Assembly (NCBI RefSeq): GCF_023715205.1
Contig: NZ_JAMBNR010000010.1
Span: 62,001 to 126,000, forward strand
DNA: 64,000 bases
Direction of reading: 5' to 3'
Origin: Mesobacillus maritimus
GTDB taxonomy: Bacteria; Bacillota; Bacilli; Bacillales; Cytobacillaceae
A model generated the notes under the pieces. It was not told the DNA's origin, made no database searches, and was given only the letters and a program-made list of their open reading frames with translations. This document shows, in pieces, positions 50,879 to 59,648 of this stretch. Both the position numbers and the translations under genes were made by a program. The number at the start of each line of letters is the position of its first letter. Within the stretch, counting starts at the first letter, position 1.

Positions 50879-52546
50879 GTGTCAATTAAAGTTCTAGACG
50901 GAAAACGTTTCGCAGAAATGATCATTCAAGGAGCTAATCATCTTTCAGCAAATGCCAAAATGGTCGATGCGTTAAACGTGTTCCCTGTTCCTGATGGTGA
51001 TACCGGTACAAACATGAATTTGTCGATGACATCCGGTGCCAAGGAAGTAAAAAATAACATTCAAGAACATATCGGAAAAGTAGGTACTTCCCTATCAAGA
51101 GGATTGTTGATGGGTGCGAGAGGAAATTCTGGTGTGATCTTGTCTCAATTGTTCCGTGGGTTCTCGAAAGCCATTGAACAAAAAAACACGATTACGGCAA
51201 AAGAATTTGCAGGCGCGTTGGAGGCTGGAGTCACAACTGCTTATAAAGCGGTTATGAAGCCAGTTGAAGGAACCATTTTAACAGTGGCTAAAGATGCAGC
51301 CAAAAAAGGAGTTCTAGTCGCTAAAAAAGAGGAAGACATCGTGATCCTCATGGAGGAAGTTGTCAAAGAAGCGCGTGCCTCTTTAAATCGCACACCAGAT
51401 TTACTGCCAGTTCTAAAAGAAGTTGGCGTTGTTGATAGTGGTGGTCAAGGACTACTGATTGTTTATGAAGGATTTTTAGCTGTCCTTAAAGGAGAAGCTC
51501 TTCCTGAAGGCCCTTCTGCGGTTGAGGCAATGGATGAGTTGGTAAACGCAGAACATCATCGAAATGTTCAAGGTCATATCAATACAGAGGATATTGAATT
51601 TGGCTATTGTACTGAGTTTATGGTTAAGCTTGAAGGGAAACGCCCATTTTCAGAGGAACAATTCCGTCAGGATTTAAGTGCATATGGAGATTCTCTTCTT
51701 GTGATTTCGGACGATCAAGTTGCGAAAATCCATGTTCACACAGAGCGACCTGGAGAGGTTTTAACATATGGTCAAACCTATGGAAATCTAATTAGCATGA
51801 AAATCGAGAACATGCGTCAACAGCATACAGATATCGTTGGAGAAAAGGCTCAACCGGCAGCGGAAAAGAAGCCGGTAAGTGATGAAAAGAAGGAATATGG
51901 AATTGTTACGGTTTCTATGGGAACAGGAATCGGCAACCTATTTAAGAGCATCGGAGCAAATATCGTCATCGAAGGCGGTCAAACAATGAACCCTAGCACA
52001 GAAGACATTGTCAAAGCTGTGAAAGAGGCTCATGCTCATAAAGTCATTATTCTGCCAAATAATAAGAATATTATTATGGCTGCTGAACAAGCGGCGGAAT
52101 TGGCGGAAGAAGATGTAATTGTCATTCCATCGAAAACAGTTCCTCAAGGAATGTCTGCTTTATTAGCCTTTAATCCGGGAGCGGATTTGGCTGGTAATCA
52201 ATCAGAGATGACAGAAGCGATGAATCATGTGAAAACCGGACAACTAACGTTTGCTGTCCGTGACACAAGTATTGATGGGCTTGAAATTGAGACAGGCGAT
52301 TTCATGGGAATTTCTGAAGGGAAAATTGTCCTTAAAGATAAAGATAAGCTGAAAGCTGCGACATCCTTATTAAGTAACATTGTTAATGAAGATGATGAAA
52401 TTCTCACCATTTTAAAAGGTGAAGATGCAACACAAGCAGATGTTGATCATCTCGTTCAGTATCTTGAAGAAAACTTTGAGGATATCGAAGTGGAAGTTCA
52501 TGATGGTGGACAGCCGCTATATCCATTTATCTTTGCGATAGAATAA
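50879..52546 (+). CDS. fakA: Fatty acid kinase, ATP-binding subunit FakA
   Basis: FakA phosphorylates FakB-bound fatty acids so that PlsX/PlsY can use them. The 555-residue product has an N-terminal Dak2-like nucleotide domain (NVFPVPDGDTGTNMNLSM, LLMGARGNSGVILSQLFRG) and a central domain with a cysteine and His-rich stretch (FGYCTEFMVKL). Its C-terminal DegV-like domain begins near YGIVTVSMGTGI. GTG 50879 follows GAGGAGGAAAGG. In B. subtilis (yloV) it is followed by sdaAB-sdaAA; here it is followed by a terminator and recG. Confidence 0.93.
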   Translation: MSIKVLDGKRFAEMIIQGANHLSANAKMVDALNVFPVPDGDTGTNMNLSMTSGAKEVKNNIQEHIGKVGTSLSRGLLMGARGNSGVILSQLFRGFSKAIEQKNTITAKEFAGALEAGVTTAYKAVMKPVEGTILTVAKDAAKKGVLVAKKEEDIVILMEEVVKEARASLNRTPDLLPVLKEVGVVDSGGQGLLIVYEGFLAVLKGEALPEGPSAVEAMDELVNAEHHRNVQGHINTEDIEFGYCTEFMVKLEGKRPFSEEQFRQDLSAYGDSLLVISDDQVAKIHVHTERPGEVLTYGQTYGNLISMKIENMRQQHTDIVGEKAQPAAEKKPVSDEKKEYGIVTVSMGTGIGNLFKSIGANIVIEGGQTMNPSTEDIVKAVKEAHAHKVIILPNNKNIIMAAEQAAELAEEDVIVIPSKTVPQGMSALLAFNPGADLAGNQSEMTEAMNHVKTGQLTFAVRDTSIDGLEIETGDFMGISEGKIVLKDKDKLKAATSLLSNIVNEDDEILTILKGEDATQADVDHLVQYLEENFEDIEVEVHDGGQPLYPFIFAIE

Positions 52547-52595
52547 TTTTATAAAATTTGGCTGGTTTGTCTCATTGCGAGTTGATCTAGCACCA

Positions 52596-52640
52596 CAGAA
52601 ATAGAAGGGGAACCTCCCCTTCTATTTCTGTTTTATCGTG
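52596..52640 (+). terminator. Strong terminator of yloU-fakA
   Basis: CAGAAATAGAAGGGG and CCCCTTCTATTTCTG form a perfect 15-bp stem around AACCT, then TTTT. Confidence 0.92.
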
Positions 52641-52689
52641 GTATATTTGCTTTTAATGATAAAATAAAATGAGCATTCCTTTTTATGCA

Positions 52690-52777
52690 GGGTGCCGAAC
52701 AAGAGAAAGTGGATAGACTCTAACCTTATAGTAAAATAGCTTAAATTGTAATAAGTTTAACAACCTTTTGAAAAAGG
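52690..52777. mobile_element. Possible decayed MITE-like relic, copy E
   Basis: GTAAAATAGCTTAAATTG and TTTAACAACCTTTTGAAAAA recall the right ends of copies A-C, but the terminal bases have changed and no left end is visible. Similarity is weak. Confidence 0.22.
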
Positions 52778-52812
52778 ATTATGGGAAAATAGAAGCAGAA
52801 GGAGAAATCAGC

Positions 52813-52865
52813 AAGGAGGGATGTGACTTTCGCCTAGAGGAGTTTGGCGGAAAGTCGCACATATC
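52813..52865 (+). promoter_or_regulatory. Structured recG leader with an SD-like loop and a tiny ORF
   Basis: A strong SD AAGGAGGG (52813-52820) lies 45 nt before the recG GTG, too far to serve it. Right after it, GTG ACT TTC GCC TAG (52823-52837) is a four-codon ORF. GTGACTTTCGCC can pair, with bulges, to GGCGGAAAGTCGCAC (52846-52860), leaving AGAGGAG in the loop. A role in recG translation is inferred only from the layout. Confidence 0.35.
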
Positions 52866-54914
52866 GTGAGTAATCTTATAAATCAACCAGTAACAGATGT
52901 CAAAGGAATTGGTCCAGAAATGGGAGCTGCGCTTGCTGATATGAACATTCATAGTATTCAAGATTTATTTGAATACTTTCCTTATCGTTATGAAGATTTT
53001 CGTTTGCGTGATTTAGCTGAGGTGAAGCATGAGGAAAGAGTCACTGTTGAAGGGGTCATTCACGGGGAGCCGTCCTTAATGTATCATGGCCGGAAAAAGT
53101 CTAGGCTTACGGTTAGACTCCTCGTCGATCGTTACTTAATTAAAGTGGTTTTTTTCAATCAACCTTATCTTAAACAAAAAATGACTGTAAATGAAACGAT
53201 AACGGTCACTGGTAAGTGGGACCAGCATCGGCAAACCATTACCGCAAATCAAATGTCTGTTGGTGAGAATCAAAAAAAACAAGAGTTTGAACCAGTTTAT
53301 GCAATAAAAGGAAAAGTAACGGTAAAGGGGCTCAGAAAGCACATTCATAATGCTTTTGCGCAGTTCGGTAGCCAAATCACTGAAATTTTGCCTGAAGAGC
53401 TCTTACAACGGTATCGGCTGATGAACCGAAGAGATGCCTTAAAGTTGATGCATTTTCCTCAAGGTGCAGAGGATGTAAAGCAAGCGAGAAGAAGATTCGT
53501 ATATGAAGAGTTTTTATTATTTCAATTGAAAATGCAGGCGTTGCGAAAATTTGAACGCGAACAATCTCCTGGAATTGCTCAAAGCTATCAGACTACAGCG
53601 GTACAAGAATTTATAAAGGGACTCCCTTTTCCATTGACGAATGCACAACAAAGAGTCGTCAATGAAGTTCTATCTGATATGAACAGTTCTTATCGTATGA
53701 ACCGTTTGCTGCAAGGGGATGTAGGGTCTGGTAAAACCGTTGTTGCTGCGATTACCTTATACGCTTCCATTACTGCAGGCTACCAAGGTGCTCTGATGGT
53801 TCCAACTGAAATACTTGCAGAACAACATGCAGAGTCATTGACTGCTCTGCTGAGCCCTTTTGGGATAGAATGCCGGCTGCTAACCAGCTCCGTTAAGGGG
53901 AAAAAGCGGAGAGAGATACTCGGTGAATTAGCAGATGGAAACATTGATGTTTTAATTGGGACGCATGCATTGATTCAAGATGATGTAAGCTTTAAGAATC
54001 TAGGCCTGGTCATTACCGATGAACAGCACCGCTTCGGTGTTGAGCAACGTCGAGTTCTTCGTGAAAAAGGTGAAAGCCCAGATGTCCTATTTATGACGGC
54101 GACTCCGATTCCTCGGACTTTGGCTATAACCGTTTTTGGGGAAATGGATGTTTCGGTCATTGATGAAATGCCTGCAGGAAGAAAAACAATTGAAACGTAT
54201 TGGGCGAAACATGATATGTTGGACCGCGTTTTGGGGTTCATGGAAAAGGAACTTGCGCAGGGGCGGCAAGCATATGTAATCTGCCCATTAATTGAGGAAT
54301 CCGACAAGCTGGATGTTCAAAATGCAATCGATGTGCATCATACGCTGAGTGTTTATTTTGGGAGTAGGTATAAAGTGGGGTTGATGCATGGACGTCTAAA
54401 TTCAGCAGAGAAAGACGCCATCATGCAAGAATTCACGGAAAATAAATCGCAAGTCCTTGTCTCGACTACAGTTGTAGAAGTTGGTGTGAATGTGCCGAAT
54501 GCGACTTTTATGTTGATTTATGACGCTGAACGTTTTGGGTTATCGCAACTCCACCAGCTTCGTGGTCGAGTGGGAAGAGGCGAATTTCAGAGTTATTGTA
54601 TTTTACTTGCTGATCCTAAAAATGAAGTTGGAAAAGAGCGAATGAGAATAATGACCGAAACGAACGATGGCTTTGAGTTGAGTGAAAAAGACTTAGAATT
54701 GCGTGGGCCAGGGGATTTCTTTGGAAAGAAACAAAGTGGCATGCCTGAATTTAGAGTGGCTGATATGGTTCATGATTATCGTGCACTTGAAACAGCAAGG
54801 AATGATGCTGCCGTCATGGTACAATCCACCGCATTTTGGCAATCAGAAAAATATCGTTCGTTAAGACAGACCCTTGAAGCAAGTGGAGTACTTGCAGGGG
54901 AAAAACTTGATTAA
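52866..54914 (+). CDS. recG: ATP-dependent DNA helicase RecG
   Basis: RecG remodels stalled replication forks and branch-migrates recombination intermediates. The 682-residue product has an N-terminal wedge/OB domain (about 1-230). Helicase motifs follow: Walker A LLQGDVGSGKTVVAA, Walker B ITDEQHRFGVEQR, FMTATPIPRTLAI, VVEVGVNVPNAT and QLRGRVGRGEFQSYC, and it carries the TRG-type C-terminus (FFGKKQSGMPEFRVADMVHD). The GTG start at 52866 gives MSNLINQPVTDVKGIGPE. The only nearby SD-like sequence is GGCGGAAAG within a hairpin, so initiation may be weak. Confidence 0.96.
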   Translation: MSNLINQPVTDVKGIGPEMGAALADMNIHSIQDLFEYFPYRYEDFRLRDLAEVKHEERVTVEGVIHGEPSLMYHGRKKSRLTVRLLVDRYLIKVVFFNQPYLKQKMTVNETITVTGKWDQHRQTITANQMSVGENQKKQEFEPVYAIKGKVTVKGLRKHIHNAFAQFGSQITEILPEELLQRYRLMNRRDALKLMHFPQGAEDVKQARRRFVYEEFLLFQLKMQALRKFEREQSPGIAQSYQTTAVQEFIKGLPFPLTNAQQRVVNEVLSDMNSSYRMNRLLQGDVGSGKTVVAAITLYASITAGYQGALMVPTEILAEQHAESLTALLSPFGIECRLLTSSVKGKKRREILGELADGNIDVLIGTHALIQDDVSFKNLGLVITDEQHRFGVEQRRVLREKGESPDVLFMTATPIPRTLAITVFGEMDVSVIDEMPAGRKTIETYWAKHDMLDRVLGFMEKELAQGRQAYVICPLIEESDKLDVQNAIDVHHTLSVYFGSRYKVGLMHGRLNSAEKDAIMQEFTENKSQVLVSTTVVEVGVNVPNATFMLIYDAERFGLSQLHQLRGRVGRGEFQSYCILLADPKNEVGKERMRIMTETNDGFELSEKDLELRGPGDFFGKKQSGMPEFRVADMVHDYRALETARNDAAVMVQSTAFWQSEKYRSLRQTLEASGVLAGEKLD

Positions 54915-54923
54915 AATGGATTC

Positions 54924-54993
54924 ACACAAAATGCAAGAAAGAGAGATCAGAGGCATTCCGGTTGCTGATGATATTTCTTCTTGCATTTTGTGT
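54924..54993. repeat. Perfect 16-bp inverted repeat spanning the recG-fapR junction
   Basis: ACACAAAATGCAAGAA (54924-54939) is the exact reverse complement of TTCTTGCATTTTGTGT (54978-54993). The 38-nt interior has its own small ATCAG/CTGAT stem. TTCCTTTTC follows. The right arm contains the fapR -35 TTGCAT (54981-54986). It may terminate recG transcripts. Confidence 0.75.
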
Positions 54994-55030
54994 TCCTTTT
55001 CTTTATATTACTATTAGGACCTAGTCATAA
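54981..55030 (+). promoter_or_regulatory. fapR promoter with FapR operator
   Basis: TTGCAT (54981-54986) and TATATT (55004-55009) with a 17-bp spacer form a sigma-A promoter. TTAGGACCTAGTCATAA (55014-55030) is a near-dyad that matches the FapR consensus TTAGTACCTAGTACTAA at 14 of 17 positions and covers the expected start point. FapR binding here would repress the operon until malonyl-CoA rises; this mechanism is known in B. subtilis. Confidence 0.8.
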
Positions 55031-55052
55031 TACTGCGGATGTGATGATTGAG

Positions 55053-55628
55053 ATGAGACGAAATAAACGGGAACGACAGCAATTGTTAGTAGAGACGATC
55101 GCGGAGAATCCGTTCATAACGGATGAAGAGTTAGCTGAGCGTTTTTCTGTCAGCATACAGACGATTCGACTTGATCGACTAGAGCTTTCGATTCCGGAGT
55201 TACGGGAAAGAATAAAGCATGTTGCGGAAAAGCGTTTTGAAGATGAAGTTCGCTCGCTACCACTTGAAGAAGTGATTGGTGAGATTATTGATATTGAATT
55301 AGATAAAACCGCAATTTCGATTTTAGATATTAAAAAAGAACATGTCTTTATTCGTAATAAAATCGCAAGAGGACATCATATTTTTGCCCAAGCAAATTCG
55401 CTAGCTGTAGCTGTTATCAATGATGAATTAGCACTTACAGCAAAGGCGAATATCCAATTTACTCGTTCCGTCAACGAAGGAGAACGAGTGATCGCAAAAG
55501 CAAAAGTAACGAATATAGATGAGCAAACAGGTAGAACGGTCGTAGAGGTAAATAGTTTTGTTAATAATGAACTTGTTTTTACTGGAGAATTTAAAATGTA
55601 CCGTTCACAAAATAATACTAGAGGATGA
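55053..55628 (+). CDS. fapR: Lipid-synthesis transcription repressor FapR
   Basis: FapR represses fatty acid and phospholipid genes and releases DNA when bound to malonyl-CoA. The 191-residue product has an N-terminal HTH ([34 protein letters not shown]). The C-terminal hot-dog effector domain contains [23 protein letters not shown] 55053 matches homologues; the SD is weak (GATTGAG). An in-frame ATG at 54981 would precede the operator and lie upstream of the expected transcription start, so it is excluded. The end overlaps an ATGA before plsX. Confidence 0.96.
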   Translation: MRRNKRERQQLLVETIAENPFITDEELAERFSVSIQTIRLDRLELSIPELRERIKHVAEKRFEDEVRSLPLEEVIGEIIDIELDKTAISILDIKKEHVFIRNKIARGHHIFAQANSLAVAVINDELALTAKANIQFTRSVNEGERVIAKAKVTNIDEQTGRTVVEVNSFVNNELVFTGEFKMYRSQNNTRG

Positions 55629-55633
55629 AACAT

Positions 55634-56614
55634 ATGAGATTAGCAATTGACGCGATGGGTGGAGACAACGCCCCGAAAGAAATCGTCCTTGGAGCTATAA
55701 AGGCAATCAGTGCGTTTAGTGATATACATATTACTCTCGTTGGAGATGAAAGTCAGATCCGACAACATCTTACAAATGAGGAAAGAATTGAGATTTTACA
55801 CACAGAAGAGGTTATTCTTAGCACGGATGAACCAGTTCGGGCGGTTAGAAGAAAAAAGAATGCTTCAATGGTTTTAGCTGCCAGACAAGTGACCGAAGGA
55901 AAGGCAGACGCTTGTTTATCTGCTGGGAATACCGGAGCGTTAATGGCAGCAGGATTGTTCGTTGTTGGAAGAATTGAAGGGATTGAACGACCTGCGCTTG
56001 CACCGACTTTGCCGACTATCGGTGGCGAAGGGTTTCTACTCTTGGATGTTGGTGCGAATGCAGATGCAAAACCAGAACACTTATTGCAATATGCATTAAT
56101 GGGTTCCATCTATAGTGAAAAAGCACGAGGAATGAAAAGTCCAAGAGTGGGCTTACTAAATATCGGCACCGAAGAGAAAAAGGGAAACGAGCTAACAAAA
56201 AATACATTTGCTTTACTGCAAAATGCTGATATAAACTTCGTTGGCAATGTGGAAGCGAGAGAGTTATTAAACGGTGTCGCAGATGTGGTCGTGACAGATG
56301 GGTTTACTGGTAATATGGTTTTAAAGACCATTGAAGGAACCGCGATGTCGGTGTTTAAAATGTTAAAACAAACGCTAATGTCGAGCACAAAGTCTAAACT
56401 TGCAGCAGCGGTGCTTAAACCGGAGTTTGCCACGATAAAAGGAAAAATGGACTATACAGAATATGGCGGTGCAGGATTATTCGGGCTCAAGGCACCTGTT
56501 ATTAAAGCGCATGGATCTTCTGATGCCAATGCGATCTACAATTCAGTACGTCAAGCGCGAGAAATGGTCGCAAATGATGTGGCTGGAACGATCAAAACAG
56601 CGATTGAAAAATAG
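55634..56614 (+). CDS. plsX: Phosphate acyltransferase PlsX
   Basis: PlsX makes acyl-phosphate from acyl-ACP, the first committed step of phospholipid synthesis. The 326-residue product opens [17 protein letters not shown] and contains [33 protein letters not shown] and [20 protein letters not shown] 55634 has GAGG 9 nt upstream; the ATG at 55625 overlaps the fapR stop and abuts that SD, so it was not used. It is FapR-controlled with its neighbours. Confidence 0.96.
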   Translation: MRLAIDAMGGDNAPKEIVLGAIKAISAFSDIHITLVGDESQIRQHLTNEERIEILHTEEVILSTDEPVRAVRRKKNASMVLAARQVTEGKADACLSAGNTGALMAAGLFVVGRIEGIERPALAPTLPTIGGEGFLLLDVGANADAKPEHLLQYALMGSIYSEKARGMKSPRVGLLNIGTEEKKGNELTKNTFALLQNADINFVGNVEARELLNGVADVVVTDGFTGNMVLKTIEGTAMSVFKMLKQTLMSSTKSKLAAAVLKPEFATIKGKMDYTEYGGAGLFGLKAPVIKAHGSSDANAIYNSVRQAREMVANDVAGTIKTAIEK

Positions 56615-56649
56615 ATTTGCAAACTAAAAATGAGTTGAGGGGGATGATT

Positions 56650-57588
56650 ATGGGGAAGATTGCCTTTCTTTTTCCTGGACAAGGATCACAGCAAGTTGGG
56701 ATGGGAAAAGAGTTAGCTGATGCTAACAAAGCGGTGAATGGTTTTTTTGAAAAAGCGGATGAAGTACTAGGTGAGAGTTTGAGCACAACGATTTTTGAAG
56801 GGCCGCAGGAGAAGTTAACCTTAACCGTTAATGCTCAACCGGCATTGCTTACGACTAGCATTGCAATCTTAGATTATTTTAAGCAATCAGGAATTACTGC
56901 TGACTATGTTGCTGGTCACAGTTTAGGGGAATATTCTGCCTTGGTTGCCGCAGGGGCGTTAAGCTTTGAAGATGGTGTTTATGCGGTGCGTAAACGTGGA
57001 GAGCTAATGGAAAAAGCGGTCCCAAATGGCGAGGGAACGATGGCTGCAGTCCTTGGGCTTGGACGTGAACCGCTAACAGCTGTATGTGATGCGATTACGG
57101 AAGCAGGTGACCCTGTTCAGTTAGCGAATTTAAATTGTCCTGGTCAAATTGTGATCTCCGGTTCGAAAAAAGGTGTAGAAATAGCAGCAGTAAAAGCGAA
57201 GGAAGCTGGAGCGAAACGGGTACTACCACTAAATGTGAGTGGACCTTTCCATTCTGCGTTAATGAAACCGGCAGCAGAAGAGTTCCAAGGAATTCTCGAT
57301 GGTCTTGAAATCCAATCGGCAAAAATCCCAGTCATTGCAAATGTAACAGCAGAAGCGATGCAAGATGCTACGGAAATTAAAGAAAAGTTGATTCAGCAAT
57401 TGTATTCCCCTGTTTTGTGGGAGGATTCTGTTCATAAGATGTTGGAGCAAGGTGTAGACACGTTCGTTGAAATCGGGCCAGGTAAGGTATTGGCCGGTTT
57501 AGTGAAAAAAGTGGACCGGGCCGTTAAAACATACGCTGTCTATGATTTAGCAAGTTGTGAGGCTGTAATTTCCGAGTTAAAGGAGTGA
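56650..57588 (+). CDS. fabD: Malonyl-CoA:ACP transacylase
   Basis: FabD moves malonyl from CoA to ACP. The 312-residue product begins [20 protein letters not shown]. The nucleophile Ser91 is in [16 protein letters not shown], and the catalytic His is in [14 protein letters not shown] 56650 follows GAGGGGG with 6-nt spacing; an ATG two codons earlier abuts the SD. fabG follows 5 bp after the stop. Confidence 0.97.
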   Translation: MGKIAFLFPGQGSQQVGMGKELADANKAVNGFFEKADEVLGESLSTTIFEGPQEKLTLTVNAQPALLTTSIAILDYFKQSGITADYVAGHSLGEYSALVAAGALSFEDGVYAVRKRGELMEKAVPNGEGTMAAVLGLGREPLTAVCDAITEAGDPVQLANLNCPGQIVISGSKKGVEIAAVKAKEAGAKRVLPLNVSGPFHSALMKPAAEEFQGILDGLEIQSAKIPVIANVTAEAMQDATEIKEKLIQQLYSPVLWEDSVHKMLEQGVDTFVEIGPGKVLAGLVKKVDRAVKTYAVYDLASCEAVISELKE

Positions 57589-57593
57589 TAGTA

Positions 57594-58337
57594 ATGAAAT
57601 TAGAAGGTAAAGTTGCCCTTGTTACAGGTGCTTCTCGTGGCATTGGTAGAGAGATTGCTTTGGAATTGGCGAGAGAGGGTGCCAATGTGGCGATAAACTA
57701 TGCAGGTAGTGAGGCCAAGGCGGCAGAAGTAGCGGCAGAAATTAAAGAAATGGGCCGAGAAGCAATTGCCATTCAGGCGGATGTTTCAAGCTCTGAATCA
57801 GTTGAATCGATGGTGAAACAAACGATCGAAGCGTTTGGTCGACTGGATATTCTAGTTAACAACGCAGGAATTACAAAAGATAACTTGTTAATGAGAATGA
57901 AGGAAGCAGACTGGGATGATGTGATTAACACGAATTTAAAAGGTGTTTTCCTCTGTACGAAAGCAGTGACAAGACAAATGATGAAACAACGCAGTGGAAG
58001 AATTATCAACATTTCATCCATTGTTGGCGTAAGTGGGAATGCTGGACAAGCCAATTATGTAGCAGCAAAATCTGGTGTAATTGGGTTAACGAAAACGACG
58101 GCGAAGGAACTGGCTTCGAGAGGAATTACCGTGAACGCCGTAGCGCCAGGGTTTATTACGACTGACATGACCGATCAGCTAACGGAAGAAACAAAGAGTG
58201 AAATGTTAAAGCAAATCCCATTGGCACGCTTAGGTGAACCAATTGATATTGCAAAAACAGTTTTGTTCCTTGCTTCCGAGGATAGTCGTTACATGACAGG
58301 GCAGACACTCCATGTTGATGGTGGTATGGTAATGTAA
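57594..58337 (+). CDS. fabG: 3-oxoacyl-ACP reductase
   Basis: FabG is the NADPH-dependent ketoreductase of the fatty acid elongation cycle. This 247-residue SDR protein has TGASRGIG (11-18), NNAGIT, the catalytic Ser in INISSIVG, and Tyr-Lys in [12 protein letters not shown] 57594 follows AAAGGAG; the GTG at 57585 overlaps the fabD stop. The conserved PGFITTDM and HVDGGMVM tail are intact. Confidence 0.97.
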   Translation: MKLEGKVALVTGASRGIGREIALELAREGANVAINYAGSEAKAAEVAAEIKEMGREAIAIQADVSSSESVESMVKQTIEAFGRLDILVNNAGITKDNLLMRMKEADWDDVINTNLKGVFLCTKAVTRQMMKQRSGRIINISSIVGVSGNAGQANYVAAKSGVIGLTKTTAKELASRGITVNAVAPGFITTDMTDQLTEETKSEMLKQIPLARLGEPIDIAKTVLFLASEDSRYMTGQTLHVDGGMVM

Positions 58338-58372
58338 CCATAAGGGGATGAGAAAAAGTTCCCCTTTTATGG
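58338..58372 (+). terminator. Hairpin between fabG and acpP (partial terminator or processing site)
   Basis: CCATAAGGGGA pairs with TCCCCTTTTATGG (two-base bulge) around an A-rich loop directly after the fabG stop. No good T tract follows the full stem, although the inner stem ends in CCCCTTTT. It could cause partial termination. Confidence 0.4.
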
Positions 58373-58379
58373 AAGTCTG

Positions 58380-58409
58380 CTTTATTTATCGAAGTTTATC
58401 CTCTATAAT
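58380..58409 (+). promoter_or_regulatory. Probable acpP promoter
   Basis: A perfect TATAAT lies at 58404-58409, 23 bp before the acpP start codon. The -35 region (TTTATT near 58381) is poor. Separate, strong transcription of acpP is typical. Confidence 0.45.
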
Positions 58410-58431
58410 GACTTGAGGGGAGGTGACAAGC

Positions 58432-58665
58432 ATGGCAGAAGTTTTAGAACGCGTAACAAAGATTATTGTTGATCGTTTAGGCGTAGATGAAGCACAAGTT
58501 AAATTAGAGGCATCTTTCAAAGATGATCTAGGTGCAGACTCTCTTGATGTAGTTGAACTTGTAATGGAATTAGAAGATGAGTTCAACATGGAAATCTCTG
58601 ATGATGATGCTGAGAAAATCGCTACAGTTGGTGACGCTGTAAATTACATAAATGGCAAAATGTAG
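58432..58665 (+). CDS. acpP: Acyl carrier protein
   Basis: ACP carries growing acyl chains on a phosphopantetheine arm. The 77-residue acidic protein has the modification site DSL ([18 protein letters not shown], Ser37). It is nearly identical in layout to the Bacillus AcpA. The start is ATG 58432 after GGGGAGGTGA; earlier in-frame codons lie in the SD. It is followed by a terminator and then rnc. Confidence 0.98.
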   Translation: MAEVLERVTKIIVDRLGVDEAQVKLEASFKDDLGADSLDVVELVMELEDEFNMEISDDDAEKIATVGDAVNYINGKM

Positions 58666-58681
58666 ACTGTTGGATTTGCTC

Positions 58682-58715
58682 TAAAGCTCCGTTTTTATAA
58701 CGGGGCTTTCTTCTA
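58682..58715 (+). terminator. Intrinsic terminator of acpP
   Basis: AAAGCTCCG and CGGGGCTTT flank TTTTTATAA, followed by a T/C-rich tail. Confidence 0.8.
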
Positions 58716-58848
58716 TATTCTAGATATCCTCGTAAAAAGGAAAGAAATTTAACTGGATGAGAAAAAAATCAAAGGTTTTTTTGCCTTTTTCATCGACTTT
58801 TTTGTAAACTAGACTAGTGTGTAAATTTTGAGCAAGGTGGAATTTGGA

Positions 58849-59628
58849 ATGCGCCATATCGGTAGAGATAAGGAAAAAAAGTTTTTTAGGGCAAAAGATC
58901 AGAAGTTTAAAGAGTTCCAAGCGAAAATTGGGATTTATTTTCAGAATGAGAAATTACTAAGACAAGCTTTCACCCATTCATCGTATGTGAATGAGCATCG
59001 CAGAAAGCCGTATGAAGATAATGAAAGGCTTGAGTTTCTTGGGGACGCAGTTCTTGAATTAACTGTTTCTCAATTCTTATATAAAAAATATCCAATGATG
59101 AGTGAAGGAGAGTTAACGAAGTTAAGAGCGGCTGTTGTTTGTGAGCCATCTCTCGTTTCGTTTGCGAATCAATTGAATTTTGGGGAAGTAGTCCTTCTTG
59201 GTAAAGGGGAGGAAATGACGGGCGGTCGAACGAGACCGGCGCTACTTGCTGATGTGTTTGAAGCGTTCATTGGTGCCTTGTATCTTGATAAGGGAATTGA
59301 GGTAGTTACTTCATTTTTAGAGAAAGTAGTCTATCCGAAGATTGATGCTGGTGCTTTTTCTCATGTGATGGATTTTAAAAGTCAGCTGCAAGAACTTGTT
59401 CAACGCGATGCAGCTGGAACATTAGAATATAAGATTTTATCAGAATCCGGGCCGGCACATAATCGTGAATTTGAATCGGTTGTTGCTCTGAACGGTGAGC
59501 AATTAGGTACTGGGAAAGGGCGCTCGAAAAAGGAAGCAGAACAGCATGCGGCCCAGAAAGCTCTAGAGAAATTGAAAGCACATATGGAAGCGATCTCGAA
59601 GCAAAATGACACCAAGAGTAAAGAATAA
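58849..59628 (+). CDS. rnc: Ribonuclease III
   Basis: RNase III cleaves double-stranded RNA in rRNA and small-RNA processing. ATG 58849 is chosen because AAGGTGG (58834-58840) is 8 nt upstream; a TTG at 58828 has no SD. The 259-residue product has the catalytic signature [13 protein letters not shown] (about 59-71) and the second acidic site [15 protein letters not shown]-terminal dsRBD carries [19 protein letters not shown]. It forms the conserved rnc-smc-ftsY cluster. Confidence 0.96.
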   Translation: MRHIGRDKEKKFFRAKDQKFKEFQAKIGIYFQNEKLLRQAFTHSSYVNEHRRKPYEDNERLEFLGDAVLELTVSQFLYKKYPMMSEGELTKLRAAVVCEPSLVSFANQLNFGEVVLLGKGEEMTGGRTRPALLADVFEAFIGALYLDKGIEVVTSFLEKVVYPKIDAGAFSHVMDFKSQLQELVQRDAAGTLEYKILSESGPAHNREFESVVALNGEQLGTGKGRSKKEAEQHAAQKALEKLKAHMEAISKQNDTKSKE

Positions 59629-59648
59629 CCGAAAGGGAGAGCTTGAAA

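Noticed and set aside
55053-58665. Polyketide or secondary-metabolite cluster suggested by acyltransferase, ketoreductase and ACP genes
   Set aside because: All are single, standard type II fatty-acid enzymes under a FapR operator, in the conserved housekeeping order.
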